Assembly: GCF_007830495.1 (NCBI RefSeq)
Contig: NZ_VLKW01000009.1
Location: forward strand, 238,065-302,064
Direction of reading: 5' to 3'
Source: Pseudoduganella flava
GTDB lineage: Bacteria; Pseudomonadota; Gammaproteobacteria; Burkholderiales; Burkholderiaceae_D
DNA length: 64,000 nucleotides
Positions 42,091 through 50,693 of this stretch are shown one piece after another (position 1 is the stretch's first letter; each line of letters starts with the position of its first letter). The notes under the pieces were generated by a model. The model was not told the DNA's origin. It saw only the letters and a list, made by a program, of their open reading frames with translations, and searched no databases. Both the position numbers and the translations under genes were made by a program.

Positions 42091-43256
42091 ACGAATTGCC
42101 TACTTTATCCGACCCGGCCGCTGAACCGAGCAAAACCCCGGGTGCCGCGGCCCCCGCGGGCCAGCCGCCGGCCGGCGCCGCGATGCCGCCCGCTCCCGCC
42201 AACCCGCCGCCCGCCGGCCCTTCCACGCGCACGCTGACGATCGCCGTCGTCGTGCTGGGCATCCTGCTGGCCGCGCAAGCCGTCAACACGCACACGCAGA
42301 TGCGCAAGCTGCGCACCGAGATGGCGATGCGGCTGCAGAAGGGCGACGCGGTGAACACCGAGACGAACCAGATCGCCAAGTCCGTGCAGGAAGCCACCAA
42401 GGAACTGCAGGTCAAGGTGGGCGTGCTGGAAGGCCGGCAGCAGGAAGCACAGGCGCAGCAGTTGGCGCTCGAGCAGATGTACAACGACATGTCGCGCAAC
42501 CGCGACGAGTGGGCGTTGGCCGAGATCGAACAGGTGCTGTCCACCGCGAGCCAGCAGTTGCAGCTGGCCGGTAACGTGTCCGGCGCGCTGATCGCGCTGC
42601 AGAACGCGGACCGCAGCCTGTCGCGTTCGGACAAGCCGCAATTCATCACGATCCGCCGCGCCATCGCGCGCGATACCGAGAAGTTGAAGGCGCTGCCGAG
42701 CGTCGACCTGGTGGGCCTGGCGGTCCGCCTCGACAACGTGATCGCGCAGGTCGATGCGCTGCCGATGCTGTCGGACGCGCAGCCTGCCATGCCCGCCGCG
42801 CCGGAGCGCAAGGCCAACGGCCGGCACAAGGCCAGCAAGGCGCCGCAGATGGAACCGGTGGTGCCGCAGGATACGTGGGTCACCCGCCTGCAGGGCGCCT
42901 GGAACGGCTGGAGCAGCGAGATGTGGACGGATGTGCGCCAACTGATCCGCGTGCGCAGTGTCGAGAACCCGGATTCCCTGATGCTGGCGCCGGAGCACGC
43001 GTACTTCGTGCGCGAGAACCTGAAGCTGCGCCTGCTGAACGCACGCATGGCGCTGCTGTCGCGTAACGAGGCGGCGTTCCGTGCCGACCTGCTGGCGGCG
43101 CAGGAAACGCTGGCGCGCCACTTCGACACGCGGGCCCGCCAGACGCAGACGGTGCAGACCCTGCTGCGCCAGGTGCAGGGCAGCAATCTCGCGATCGAGA
43201 TGCCGACCCTGGTGGACAGCCTGAACGCCGTGCGCAACTACAAGGCGAAACCCTGA
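42087..43256 (+). CDS. hemX: HemX family membrane protein
   Basis: This 389-residue protein has a Pro/Ala-rich cytoplasmic head (about 1-47), a single membrane helix (TLTIAVVVLGILLAAQAV) and a coiled-coil periplasmic domain. It is commonly labelled uroporphyrinogen-III C-methyltransferase in annotations, but it lacks the methyltransferase fold. A scaffolding role in haem synthesis has been proposed. The hydrophobic helix and the position between hemD and hemY identify it. Confidence 0.88.
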   Translation: MNELPTLSDPAAEPSKTPGAAAPAGQPPAGAAMPPAPANPPPAGPSTRTLTIAVVVLGILLAAQAVNTHTQMRKLRTEMAMRLQKGDAVNTETNQIAKSVQEATKELQVKVGVLEGRQQEAQAQQLALEQMYNDMSRNRDEWALAEIEQVLSTASQQLQLAGNVSGALIALQNADRSLSRSDKPQFITIRRAIARDTEKLKALPSVDLVGLAVRLDNVIAQVDALPMLSDAQPAMPAAPERKANGRHKASKAPQMEPVVPQDTWVTRLQGAWNGWSSEMWTDVRQLIRVRSVENPDSLMLAPEHAYFVRENLKLRLLNARMALLSRNEAAFRADLLAAQETLARHFDTRARQTQTVQTLLRQVQGSNLAIEMPTLVDSLNAVRNYKAKP

Positions 43257-43257
43257 C

Positions 43258-44454
43258 ATGCGCATCTTCCTCTGGTTACTCGCGCTGATGGCCGCGGCCA
43301 TCGGCATCGCCGTGACGGCCCGCTACAACCCGGGCAACGTCGTGCTGTTCTATCCGCCGTACCGGGTCGACCTGTCGCTGAACTTCTTCGTCGTGGCGCA
43401 GGTGCTGCTGTTCGTGCTGCTGTATGCCGTGGTGCGCGCCGTGCGCGCAACGATGCGCATGCCGGCCCGGGTGGCCGAATACCGCCAGCGCAAGCGCGAA
43501 CGGGATGGCAACAAGGGCTTGCGCGATGCGCTGAAGGCGCTGTTCGAAGGCCGCTTCGGCCATGCCGAGAAGGCCGCGCTGCGCGCCGCCGAGCTGCCGG
43601 AAAACGCCGGCGTGGCCGCGCTGATCGGCGCCCGCGCCGCGCACCGGATGCGCCAGACGGCGCGCCGCGACCAGTGGCTGGCGCGCATCGCCGACGATAA
43701 CGCGATGAAGACGGCGCGGCTGATGACGATGACGGAACTGCTCGTCGACGACCACCAGCCGGAAGCGGCGCTGGCCGCCGTGCGCGAGCTGAACGCCAGC
43801 GGCACGCGCCACATCCATGCGCTGCAATGGTCGCTGAAGGCCGAGCAGCAGGCCAAGAACTGGCCGGAAGTGCTGCGTCTCGTGCGTTCGCTGGACAAGC
43901 ACCGGGCGCTGCACCCGGCGCTGTCGGCGCGGCTGCGCGAGCTGGCTTACGAAGACCTGCTGTCGGACCGGGCGCACGACGCCGAGTCGATCATGCGCGT
44001 GTGGTCGACGGTGCCGAGCACGGACCGCACCAAGCCGTTCGTCGCGTGCCGCGCCGCCACGGCGCTGAATGCCCGCGGCCTGCACGACGAGGCCCGCATC
44101 GTGGCCGAGGAAGCGCTGAAGGCGAACTGGGACGAGCGCATCGTGCGCGCCTACCGCGAAGCGGCCGCACCGGCCGGCTCGGCCGCGCTGCTGGCGCAGA
44201 TCGAGCATTGCGAGGCATGGATGCTGGAGCGCCCGACGGATGCCGAGCTGGCGCTGACGCTGGGGTCGCTGTGCCTGAAGCAGAAGCTGTGGGGCAAGGC
44301 GCAGCGCTACCTGGAACAGGCGCTGTCCGATGCGACGGACCCGGCGATGGTGCGCGAGGCGCACCTGAAACTGGCCCAGCTGCACGAAGCGCTGCAGCAG
44401 CCGGAAGAGGCGGCCAGCCATTACCGGCAGTGCGCGCTGGCCACCATCCTGTAA
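43258..44454 (+). CDS. hemY: HemY family protein with TPR-like repeats
   Basis: This 398-residue protein has two N-terminal membrane helices (about 1-20 and 38-58: LLALMAAAIGIAV and NFFVVAQVLLFVLLYAVVRA). TPR-like repeats follow, ending in AHLKLAQLHEALQQPEEAAS. It is the usual partner of HemX at the end of this operon and is thought to scaffold haem-pathway enzymes, although its exact activity is unknown. It begins right after the hemX stop codon. Confidence 0.9.
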   Translation: MRIFLWLLALMAAAIGIAVTARYNPGNVVLFYPPYRVDLSLNFFVVAQVLLFVLLYAVVRAVRATMRMPARVAEYRQRKRERDGNKGLRDALKALFEGRFGHAEKAALRAAELPENAGVAALIGARAAHRMRQTARRDQWLARIADDNAMKTARLMTMTELLVDDHQPEAALAAVRELNASGTRHIHALQWSLKAEQQAKNWPEVLRLVRSLDKHRALHPALSARLRELAYEDLLSDRAHDAESIMRVWSTVPSTDRTKPFVACRAATALNARGLHDEARIVAEEALKANWDERIVRAYREAAAPAGSAALLAQIEHCEAWMLERPTDAELALTLGSLCLKQKLWGKAQRYLEQALSDATDPAMVREAHLKLAQLHEALQQPEEAASHYRQCALATIL

Positions 44455-44460
44455 CGCCGC

Positions 44461-44481
44461 GACGGCCCCGGGCGGGCCGTC
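44461..44481. terminator. Hairpin between hemY and the convergent PEP-CTERM gene
   Basis: GACGGCCC (44461-44468), a 5-nt loop, GGGCCGTC (44474-44481). The 8-bp GC-rich stem can serve either direction; no long T-run follows, so termination strength is uncertain. Confidence 0.5.
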
Positions 44482-44490
44482 CCATCTACA

Positions 44491-45570
44491 TCATGCCGCC
44501 CGTGCGCGGCGTTTCACCATTCCCACGCAAGCGAGGCCGGCCAGCAGCATTGCCCACGTGCCGGGTTCCGGTACCGGCGACAGCAGCAGTTGGCGCGACT
44601 CGCGCACGTCGTTCACGTCGCGGTAGAGCGAGACCAGCACCTGGCCGTTGTCATTGATGTCGTAGACTTGGCCAAAATTCCAGCCGGCATACCCCTGCGC
44701 GGCAACGAGATCGTTCAGCACGATGGTTTCGCCGTTGGCGTAGACGAAGTACTGCGTCGGCGTGGCGTCGAAGGAGTTGAACGCGTAGCCCAGCAGCATG
44801 CCCGAATTGTTCAGGTCGATCGTCTGGCTGTAGCTCTTGCCGGCCACCGTAATGTCGGTGAACACGCCATCCTTGTACAGGAACGCGGTCTCGTTGCCAT
44901 TGGCCAGCAAGCGGCTGCCGGCCACCACGTTCGCATCGTTGATTTTCGTGGCCGTGACCTGGCCGTCGAAGTTCGTGAGCTTGCCGTCCGCGTACATGAA
45001 GGAATGCGTATTGAGCAAGTCGTGGCCGACGACCGCGCCGTGGTTGTTGATGCCATCGGCGACCGTGTCTTCGTTGGCAGGGCCGATCGCGGTGACCTTG
45101 CCGTCCTTGAAGATGGCGGCGCGGGTGTACGAGGATTCGTCCGGCGCGGAGCCCACGGCGATGCCGTGGTCGTTCACATCGGTGACGCGGGTCGGCAATC
45201 CCTCGCGGAACGCGGGCATCGGCGTGATCGTGCCGTCGAGGCCACGCCGCTTGCTGTAGATGTATTCCTTGCCGAAGACGTCGTACGTGAGTCCCTGGTA
45301 GTAGACGGTGCCGTCATTGGCCAGGGCCGACGGCGCGATCTGGAACAGCGAATCGTCCAGGTAGCTCACGCTGCCGGAGCGCAGCCGCAGCTCGACCGAC
45401 CGGCTCCACGTGGTCCCGCCGACGCCAGCCAGCTCGCCGCCGTTGTTCACGTGCAGCCAGGTGTAGCCTTCGCCATACCGGGCGGTCAGGTTGTCGATCG
45501 AATAGTTCGTGGCCGAAGCCTGGCTCGCGATGAGGAGTGCGGCGGCTGCCAAGGTGAGTTTGACTTGCAT
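44491..45570 (-). CDS. PEP-CTERM sorted HAF-repeat-like exported protein (copy 1)
   Basis: This 359-residue protein starts with a signal peptide (MQVKLTLAAAALLIASQASA). The middle holds degenerate HAF-like repeats (VNDHGIAVG, INNHGAVVG, LNNSGMLLG). The C-terminus is a PEP-CTERM tag: VPEPGTWAMLLAGLACVG followed by MVKRRARAA. Exosortase would remove it and anchor or export the protein to the surface or biofilm matrix. No exosortase gene is in the window. It is a diverged paralogue of the next gene. Confidence 0.92.
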   Translation of the reverse strand: MQVKLTLAAAALLIASQASATNYSIDNLTARYGEGYTWLHVNNGGELAGVGGTTWSRSVELRLRSGSVSYLDDSLFQIAPSALANDGTVYYQGLTYDVFGKEYIYSKRRGLDGTITPMPAFREGLPTRVTDVNDHGIAVGSAPDESSYTRAAIFKDGKVTAIGPANEDTVADGINNHGAVVGHDLLNTHSFMYADGKLTNFDGQVTATKINDANVVAGSRLLANGNETAFLYKDGVFTDITVAGKSYSQTIDLNNSGMLLGYAFNSFDATPTQYFVYANGETIVLNDLVAAQGYAGWNFGQVYDINDNGQVLVSLYRDVNDVRESRQLLLSPVPEPGTWAMLLAGLACVGMVKRRARAA

Positions 45571-45691
45571 GGGCTTCCTTTCTCGATGGGTTGAAGGAAG
45601 CGGTAGCGTAACGGAAAAACAACAAAAATGTTAATATTTCGTTACTACTTGTGTGCTAGTTACTCGTCGTTTGCGCCATGGCTTGAGCCGG
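45571..45691. promoter_or_regulatory. Upstream region of PEP-CTERM copy 1 with GTAAC inverted motif
   Basis: A GTAACGGAAA (45608-45617) faces TTTCGTTAC (45637-45645). The same pair is found upstream of copy 2, so the promoter region is duplicated along with the gene. Confidence 0.5.
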
Positions 45692-45733
45692 GACAAAATG
45701 CCAGCCGGCCGCAACGTGCCGAACGATGTCATC
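45692..45733 (+). pseudogene. Relic of the 5' end of ppa
   Basis: About 42 bp (GACAAAATGCCAGCCGGCCG and on to GTGCCGAACGATGTCATC) is nearly identical to codons 4-19 of ppa at 47140-47187 apart from a small deletion. It is a fossil of the tandem duplication that created the two PEP-CTERM genes. Confidence 0.75.
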
Positions 45734-45741
45734 TAAATGTT

Positions 45742-45769
45742 GACACGCTGTTCGGGCGAACAGCGTGTC
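45742..45769. terminator. Perfect 12-bp hairpin between the PEP-CTERM genes
   Basis: GACACGCTGTTC, GGGC loop, GAACAGCGTGTC. It is followed at 45786-45802 by a 6-bp hairpin GGCACC-ACGTT-GGTGCC next to the 3' end of copy 2. There is no long T-run, so it may be a processing or stabilising element rather than a simple terminator. Confidence 0.5.
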
Positions 45770-45816
45770 CAGTAACACCGGAAACGGCACCACGTTGGTG
45801 CCGTCCACGTCCTGCC

Positions 45817-46917
45817 TTACGCCGCGCGTGCGCGGCGCTTCAACATGCCCACGCAACCCAGGCCGGCGAGCAGCATCGCCCACGTGCCGGGTTCAGGTAC
45901 CGGAAGCGCCGCGGTCGACAGCAGCAGCTCACGCGCCTCGCCGGTCGCATTGTTCAGTGCGTGCACGATGAGCTGGTCATTGTCGTTGAGGCCGATTGCA
46001 CCGTCGATGCTCCAGCCGGCATACCCTTCGGCGGCGAGGATGTCCTTCAGCAGGATCGTCTCGCCCTGGAAGTACAGGAAGTAATCGTACGCTTCGAAGC
46101 CATTGCTGGCCGTGCCCAGCACCATGCCCGAGTTGTTCAGGTCGAGCACGTGCGTGTCGCGCTTGCCGTCCACCGAAATATAGGTCGTGGCACCGTTTTC
46201 GTAGAGGAAAGCCCGCGTGTAGGCGTGCGGCATCGGGCCGCTGTTATCGAAGATTTTCTCGCCCGCCACCACGTTGGCGTCGTTGATGTGCTTGGCCGTA
46301 GAGTCGGCGCCGCCAAAGGTCGTCAGCTGGCCGTTGCTGTAGATGAACGCTTCGTTGACGTAGTTGCCGATCTGGTAGGCGCCGACGATCGTGCCGTTGT
46401 TATTGATACCGTAAGCGCTCGATTCGCCGCGTGCCGTGCCGAGATCGATCGCGTTGCCGCCCTGGTAGACGACGGCGCGGTAGTACCCCAGGTTGTTCAT
46501 GGCGCTGCCGACCGCGATGCCGCTGTCGTTGACGGCCGAGACGTTACCGCTGGGGTACGGCGAGTTCGCCAAGCCGTGCACCGGGGTCAACGTGCCGTCG
46601 GGTGCGCGCCGCCACGACTGGCTTTCGAACTCCGGCGTTTGCCGGATGATGTAGGCGCTGCCGTCGTTACCGAGCACGCCCGGATAGTTCGCGTTGAAGT
46701 CTTCGCCGGGGCTCAACGTCACGCTGCCGCTGCGCAGGCGCAGCTCTACCCCACGGTCCGCGTTCATGCCGATCAGCTCGCCCGCGTTATTGATCGACGC
46801 CCACGTGATCCCTTCGCCATACCGGGCAGTGAGATTGTCGATCGAAAAGTCGCGCGCGGCGGCTTGCCCGGCGATGAGGAACGCGGCTGCCGCCGCCATG
46901 GTGAGTTTAAGGTGCAT
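45817..46917 (-). CDS. PEP-CTERM sorted HAF-repeat-like exported protein (copy 2)
   Basis: This 366-residue paralogue of the gene to its left has a signal peptide (MHLKLTMAAAAAFLIAGQAA). It shares the opening FSIDNLTARYGEGITWASIN. Repeats include INNNGTIVGAY, LNNSGMVLG and VNDSGIAVGS, and the C-terminus is PVPEPGTWAMLLAGLGCVGM followed by LKRRARAA. It is exported and presumably processed by an exosortase encoded elsewhere. Its upstream region is shared in design with copy 1, and ppa lies divergently beyond. Confidence 0.92.
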   Translation of the reverse strand: MHLKLTMAAAAAFLIAGQAAARDFSIDNLTARYGEGITWASINNAGELIGMNADRGVELRLRSGSVTLSPGEDFNANYPGVLGNDGSAYIIRQTPEFESQSWRRAPDGTLTPVHGLANSPYPSGNVSAVNDSGIAVGSAMNNLGYYRAVVYQGGNAIDLGTARGESSAYGINNNGTIVGAYQIGNYVNEAFIYSNGQLTTFGGADSTAKHINDANVVAGEKIFDNSGPMPHAYTRAFLYENGATTYISVDGKRDTHVLDLNNSGMVLGTASNGFEAYDYFLYFQGETILLKDILAAEGYAGWSIDGAIGLNDNDQLIVHALNNATGEARELLLSTAALPVPEPGTWAMLLAGLGCVGMLKRRARAA

Positions 46918-46953
46918 GATCTTTCTTACTGGTCTGTTTAAGGAGGCGGTAGC

Positions 46954-46991
46954 GTAACTGAAATACAATGAAAACGTTAGTATTTCGTTAC
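46954..46991. promoter_or_regulatory. GTAAC palindromic element upstream of PEP-CTERM copy 2
   Basis: GTAACTGAAATAC (46954-46966), 13 nt, GTATTTCGTTAC (46980-46991) form an inverted repeat with a single one-base bulge. It has a counterpart upstream of copy 1 (45608-45645). Confidence 0.55.
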
Positions 46992-47080
46992 TACTTGTTT
47001 GCTAGTGATTAATTGCGCGTAATCGAGGAACAATAACGGGCGGAATCGCTGCTGCGTCGCACAAGCCTCTTGCAGTTCGC

Positions 47081-47086
47081 TATAAT
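47081..47086 (+). promoter_or_regulatory. TATAAT -10 element for ppa
   Basis: A perfect TATAAT 45 bp before the ppa ATG; no strong -35 is seen at the expected position. Confidence 0.45.
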
Positions 47087-47130
47087 TGCGCGGTTTAATC
47101 ATTGTCAAAGCTGTATTACCGAGGAAAATC

Positions 47131-47667
47131 ATGAGTCTGAACAAAGTGCCAGCCGGCCGCGACGTGCCGAACGACTTCAACGTCATCATCGAGATCCCGA
47201 TGAACGCCGACCCGATCAAGTACGAAGTGGACAAGGAGTCCGGCGCGATCTTCGTCGACCGCTTCATGGGCACCGCGATGCACTACCCGTGCAACTACGG
47301 CTACGTGCCGAACACGCTGTCCGCCGACGGCGACCCGGTGGACGTGCTGGTGATCACGCCGTTCCCGCTGATCCCTGGCGTCGTCGTGCGCTGCCGCGCG
47401 ATCGGCGTGCTGAAGATGACGGACGAAGCGGGCCAGGATGCCAAGGTGCTGGCCGTGCCGGTCGATAAGGTGCTGCCGATCTACAAGCACTGGCAGAAGC
47501 CGGAAGACCTGCAGGACCTGCGTCTGCAGCAGATCCAGCACTTCTTCGAGCACTACAAGGACCTGGAGCCGGGCAAGTGGGTCAAGGTCGACGGCTGGGA
47601 AGGCCCGGAATCGGCCAAGCAGGAAATCGTCTCGGGCGTCGAGGCGTACAACAAGGCGAACGCCTAA
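47131..47667 (+). CDS. ppa: Inorganic pyrophosphatase
   Basis: This 178-residue family I pyrophosphatase has the metal-binding signature DGDPVDVLV and the active-site residues around KYEVDKESG and YVPNT. It is the usual size (E. coli 176). It hydrolyses PPi to drive biosynthetic reactions. The ATG at 47131 is preceded by GAGGAAAA. Its 5' end was copied during a duplication event and survives as a relic at 45692. Confidence 0.97.
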   Translation: MSLNKVPAGRDVPNDFNVIIEIPMNADPIKYEVDKESGAIFVDRFMGTAMHYPCNYGYVPNTLSADGDPVDVLVITPFPLIPGVVVRCRAIGVLKMTDEAGQDAKVLAVPVDKVLPIYKHWQKPEDLQDLRLQQIQHFFEHYKDLEPGKWVKVDGWEGPESAKQEIVSGVEAYNKANA

Positions 47668-47810
47668 GGGGTACACCCGAGGCGCAAGCCCGCCGGCGCG
47701 AGGCGCCGGCGACTCCGGCGCGGCGGCTCGACGAGCGGCCGCGCGGATGCGACCAGCAACCGGGGTCGTGCTGTCATCGAGGTAGCGATCAACGCATAAA
47801 AGGTCCTGAG

Positions 47811-48500
47811 ATGAAACTGGTCAGCAATTTTCAAAAGCGCCTCACCGATTACTCGCGCACCGACTCGATCGGGTCGCGCTTCCGCACGAAGCGGGCCGCC
47901 GCGCTGGTGCGGCTGATCGAAGAGGAGGCCGCGCGGTCGGGGCAGGTCCGGATCATCGACCTGGGCGGCGAGCGCAACTACTGGAACATCATCCCGGCCG
48001 ACTTCCTGCGCCGGCACCGGGTGCACATCACCCTCGTCAACAAAGCGAAGCACGCGACGCCGCCGGACGACGAACTGTTCGCCTTCATCGACGGCGATGC
48101 GTGCAACCTGGCGTCCCTCGACTCGATGTCGTTCGGTATCGTGCATTCGAACTCCGTCATCGAACACGTGGGGGACTGGCAGCGCATGGTGGCCTTCGCC
48201 GGCGAGGTGCGCCGGCTCGCGCCCCATTACTTCGTGCAGACACCGCATTTCTGGTTCCCGCTGGAGCCGCACTTCATGGCGCCGTTCTTCCACTGGCTGC
48301 CGGAAACCGTGCGGGCATCGCTGCTGATGCGCTTCGAGCTGGGCACGTGGCCGCGCGCCACGTCCGCTTCCGAAGCGATGGCATGGGTGCAGACGGCGCG
48401 CCTGCTGGACCGCAAGCTCTTCACCGCGTTGTTCTGCGACGCGAACGTGACGACCGAGCGCCTGCTCGGCTTGCCCAAGTCGCTGATCGCCGTGAAGTAG
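47811..48500 (+). CDS. Class I SAM-dependent methyltransferase
   Basis: This 229-residue protein has a Rossmann-like motif I VRIIDLGGERNYW and a motif IV-like FGIVHSNSVIEHVGDW, the Methyltransf_11 pattern. An aromatic-rich segment (PHYFVQTPHFWFPLEPHFMA) follows, often seen in enzymes acting on lipids or glycans. Substrate and pathway are unknown. It is the only gene between ppa and the DUF3500 gene; the intergenic gaps suggest it is monocistronic. Confidence 0.86.
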   Translation: MKLVSNFQKRLTDYSRTDSIGSRFRTKRAAALVRLIEEEAARSGQVRIIDLGGERNYWNIIPADFLRRHRVHITLVNKAKHATPPDDELFAFIDGDACNLASLDSMSFGIVHSNSVIEHVGDWQRMVAFAGEVRRLAPHYFVQTPHFWFPLEPHFMAPFFHWLPETVRASLLMRFELGTWPRATSASEAMAWVQTARLLDRKLFTALFCDANVTTERLLGLPKSLIAVK

Positions 48501-48619
48501 GGGCCACGGCGCCCCCCACTTGTAAAGCCGTGTAAAACCCGGCAAAAGACGTGCGGCAAAGCCCTGCCGCGTGATCCGCTTCGCTACAGTGCGCGTACTC
48601 GAACAACCATGGAGTACGC

Positions 48620-50692
48620 ATGCACTTTTCCAGCCGCGCGGCAGCCGTCGCCACGTCGTTATCGTTCCTGCTGTCCGCCTGCGGCAGCGATTCCTCCCCG
48701 GGCCCCCTGATCGTCGCGCAGCCGGCATCGGCGGCGATTGTCACGGGCTCGAACAATGTGCTGTCCGTGGTCGCCAGCGGCAACGGCCTGACCTACCAGT
48801 GGTACCTGAACGGCAGCGCGATCGACGGCGCCACCGCGTCCACCTACACGGCCACGGATGCGGGCACGTACTACGTCGTCGTGACGGCGTCCGACGGCTC
48901 GATCACCAGCGCGAACGCGGTGATCACCGTGACGAGCGCGCCCGTGATCACCGCGCAGCCCGCATCCGCAACGATCCTGACGGGCACGAGCCAGACCCTC
49001 TCCGTCGAGGCCGACGGCGCGGCGCTGGCGTATCAGTGGTACCGCGACGGCACCGCGATCGATGGCGCCACGCACCCCACCTATGCCGCATCGACCGCAG
49101 GCAGCTACACGGCCGTCGTCAGCAACGCGGCCGGTTCGGCCACCAGTGCCGCCGCCGTCATCGCCGTGTCGTCGTCGGTGACGGCACCGGTGATCACGAC
49201 CCAGCCGATCGCGCAACGCGTCAATGCCGGCACCAGCGTGACCTTCTCGGCTGCCGCCACCGGCGCGAGCCTGGCGTTCCAGTGGTATCGCAACGATACG
49301 GCGATCCCCGGCGCGACCGCGAGCACCTACACGATCGCCGCGGCCAGCGCGAACAGCGTGGGCACGTACAAGGTCGTCGCCACGAACACGGCCGGCAGCA
49401 CGGCCAGCACGGAAGTGGGTCTGGCCGTCAACGTCATCAGCGCGGGCGCCAACACGGCGGCAGTCGTCAACGCGGCCAACGCGTTCCTGGCCACGCTGTC
49501 GGCGGACCAGAAGACGGTGGCGACGGATGCCACGTCGTCGTCCACCGTGCTGTTCGAGTACGCGCTCGCCAACGCCAACCAGTGGACCAACCTGCCGGGC
49601 AGCCGGCACGGCCTGCGCCTGAACACGTCCACGTTGACGGCCGCGCAACTGGCCGCCGCCGGCACGGTGATCTCGAAGGCGCTCAGCGCCACCGGCATCC
49701 GGCTGTTTGAGGAACTGCGTGCGGCTGACCAGGTGCTGGCTACCGCGCAAGGCACCGGCGGCGGCATGCCCGGCGGCACCGGCACGCCGCCCACCGACGG
49801 CACCGGTGTGCCGCCCACCGACGGTACGGGTACGCCGCCCACCGGCACGTTCCCAGGCACCGGCACGGGCACGGGCACAGGAACAGGAACTCCGGGCGGG
49901 CAGGGCACCGGCGGCATGGCGGCGATGGGCTACGGCAGCGACCTGTACTCGATCGCATTCGTCGGCACGCCGTCCACGTCGGCGCCATGGATCCTGCAGG
50001 TGATCGGCCACCACCTGGCCTACAACATCACCTACAACGCCGGCAAGGTCAGCGCCACGCCGGCCTTCGTCGGCGTCGAGCCGCCCAACTGGACGGTCGC
50101 GGCCGACGGCACCGTCACCGTGACGAACGACGGCACTGCCGCGGGCACCGCCCATGCGCCGATGGAGAAGCAGCGCGCCGCGACCTATAACCTGGCCGAG
50201 GCGATCCAGGGCGACGCCACGACGGCGGCCGCGGCACGCCTCTCGGGCACGTTCACGGACGTGATCATGGGCGCATCCGGCAACAGCGACGGCAACTTCA
50301 AGTCGCTGGTCTACCCGACGTCGAACCGCGGCCTGCAGTACACCGCGATGAACGCCGCGCAGAAGGGCTATGTGCGGGCCGCCATCGAAGCTTGGGTGAA
50401 CACGCAGGCGCACGACGTGGCCGCGACCCTGCTGGGCGAATACCTGTCCGACGATGCGCTGGCGCAGACGTACGTCGCCTATGCCGTCGGCCAGAACGGC
50501 AGCAAGGCGGACTTCTCGGCCTACCCGAACGCGAAGGCGGTGCCGCTCGATGCGCAGCACTCGTACCTCCGCATCGACGGGCCGCGCGTGTGGATCGAGT
50601 TCGTCGTCCAGCAGGGTGTCCTGTACGGCACCAACGTCCACTACCACACGATCTGGCGCGACAAGACGGCCGATTACGGCGGCAGCTTCTGA
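48620..50692 (+). CDS. Lipoprotein with Ig-like repeats and a C-terminal DUF3500 domain
   Basis: This 690-residue protein has a lipobox LSAC (Cys21). Three Ig/I-set-like repeats follow, each with a W-Y core (LTYQWYLNGSAIDGATASTY, LAYQWYRDGTAIDGATH, LAFQWYRNDTAIPGATAST). A Thr/Gly/Pro-rich linker (about 375-425) leads to a DUF3500 domain: GIGHHLAYNITY-like VIGHHLAYNITY, PAFVGVEPPNW, SYLRIDGPRVWIEFV and HYHTIWRDKTADYGGSF. It is probably displayed on the cell surface. It is followed after 1 bp by a HupE/UreJ membrane-protein gene, suggesting joint function. Confidence 0.82.
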   Translation: MHFSSRAAAVATSLSFLLSACGSDSSPGPLIVAQPASAAIVTGSNNVLSVVASGNGLTYQWYLNGSAIDGATASTYTATDAGTYYVVVTASDGSITSANAVITVTSAPVITAQPASATILTGTSQTLSVEADGAALAYQWYRDGTAIDGATHPTYAASTAGSYTAVVSNAAGSATSAAAVIAVSSSVTAPVITTQPIAQRVNAGTSVTFSAAATGASLAFQWYRNDTAIPGATASTYTIAAASANSVGTYKVVATNTAGSTASTEVGLAVNVISAGANTAAVVNAANAFLATLSADQKTVATDATSSSTVLFEYALANANQWTNLPGSRHGLRLNTSTLTAAQLAAAGTVISKALSATGIRLFEELRAADQVLATAQGTGGGMPGGTGTPPTDGTGVPPTDGTGTPPTGTFPGTGTGTGTGTGTPGGQGTGGMAAMGYGSDLYSIAFVGTPSTSAPWILQVIGHHLAYNITYNAGKVSATPAFVGVEPPNWTVAADGTVTVTNDGTAAGTAHAPMEKQRAATYNLAEAIQGDATTAAAARLSGTFTDVIMGASGNSDGNFKSLVYPTSNRGLQYTAMNAAQKGYVRAAIEAWVNTQAHDVAATLLGEYLSDDALAQTYVAYAVGQNGSKADFSAYPNAKAVPLDAQHSYLRIDGPRVWIEFVVQQGVLYGTNVHYHTIWRDKTADYGGSF

Positions 50693-50693
50693 C

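Noticed and set aside
42087..43256. Naming HemX as a uroporphyrinogen-III methyltransferase
   Set aside because: The protein has a membrane helix and coiled coil but no methyltransferase fold or SAM motif, so the common label is misleading.
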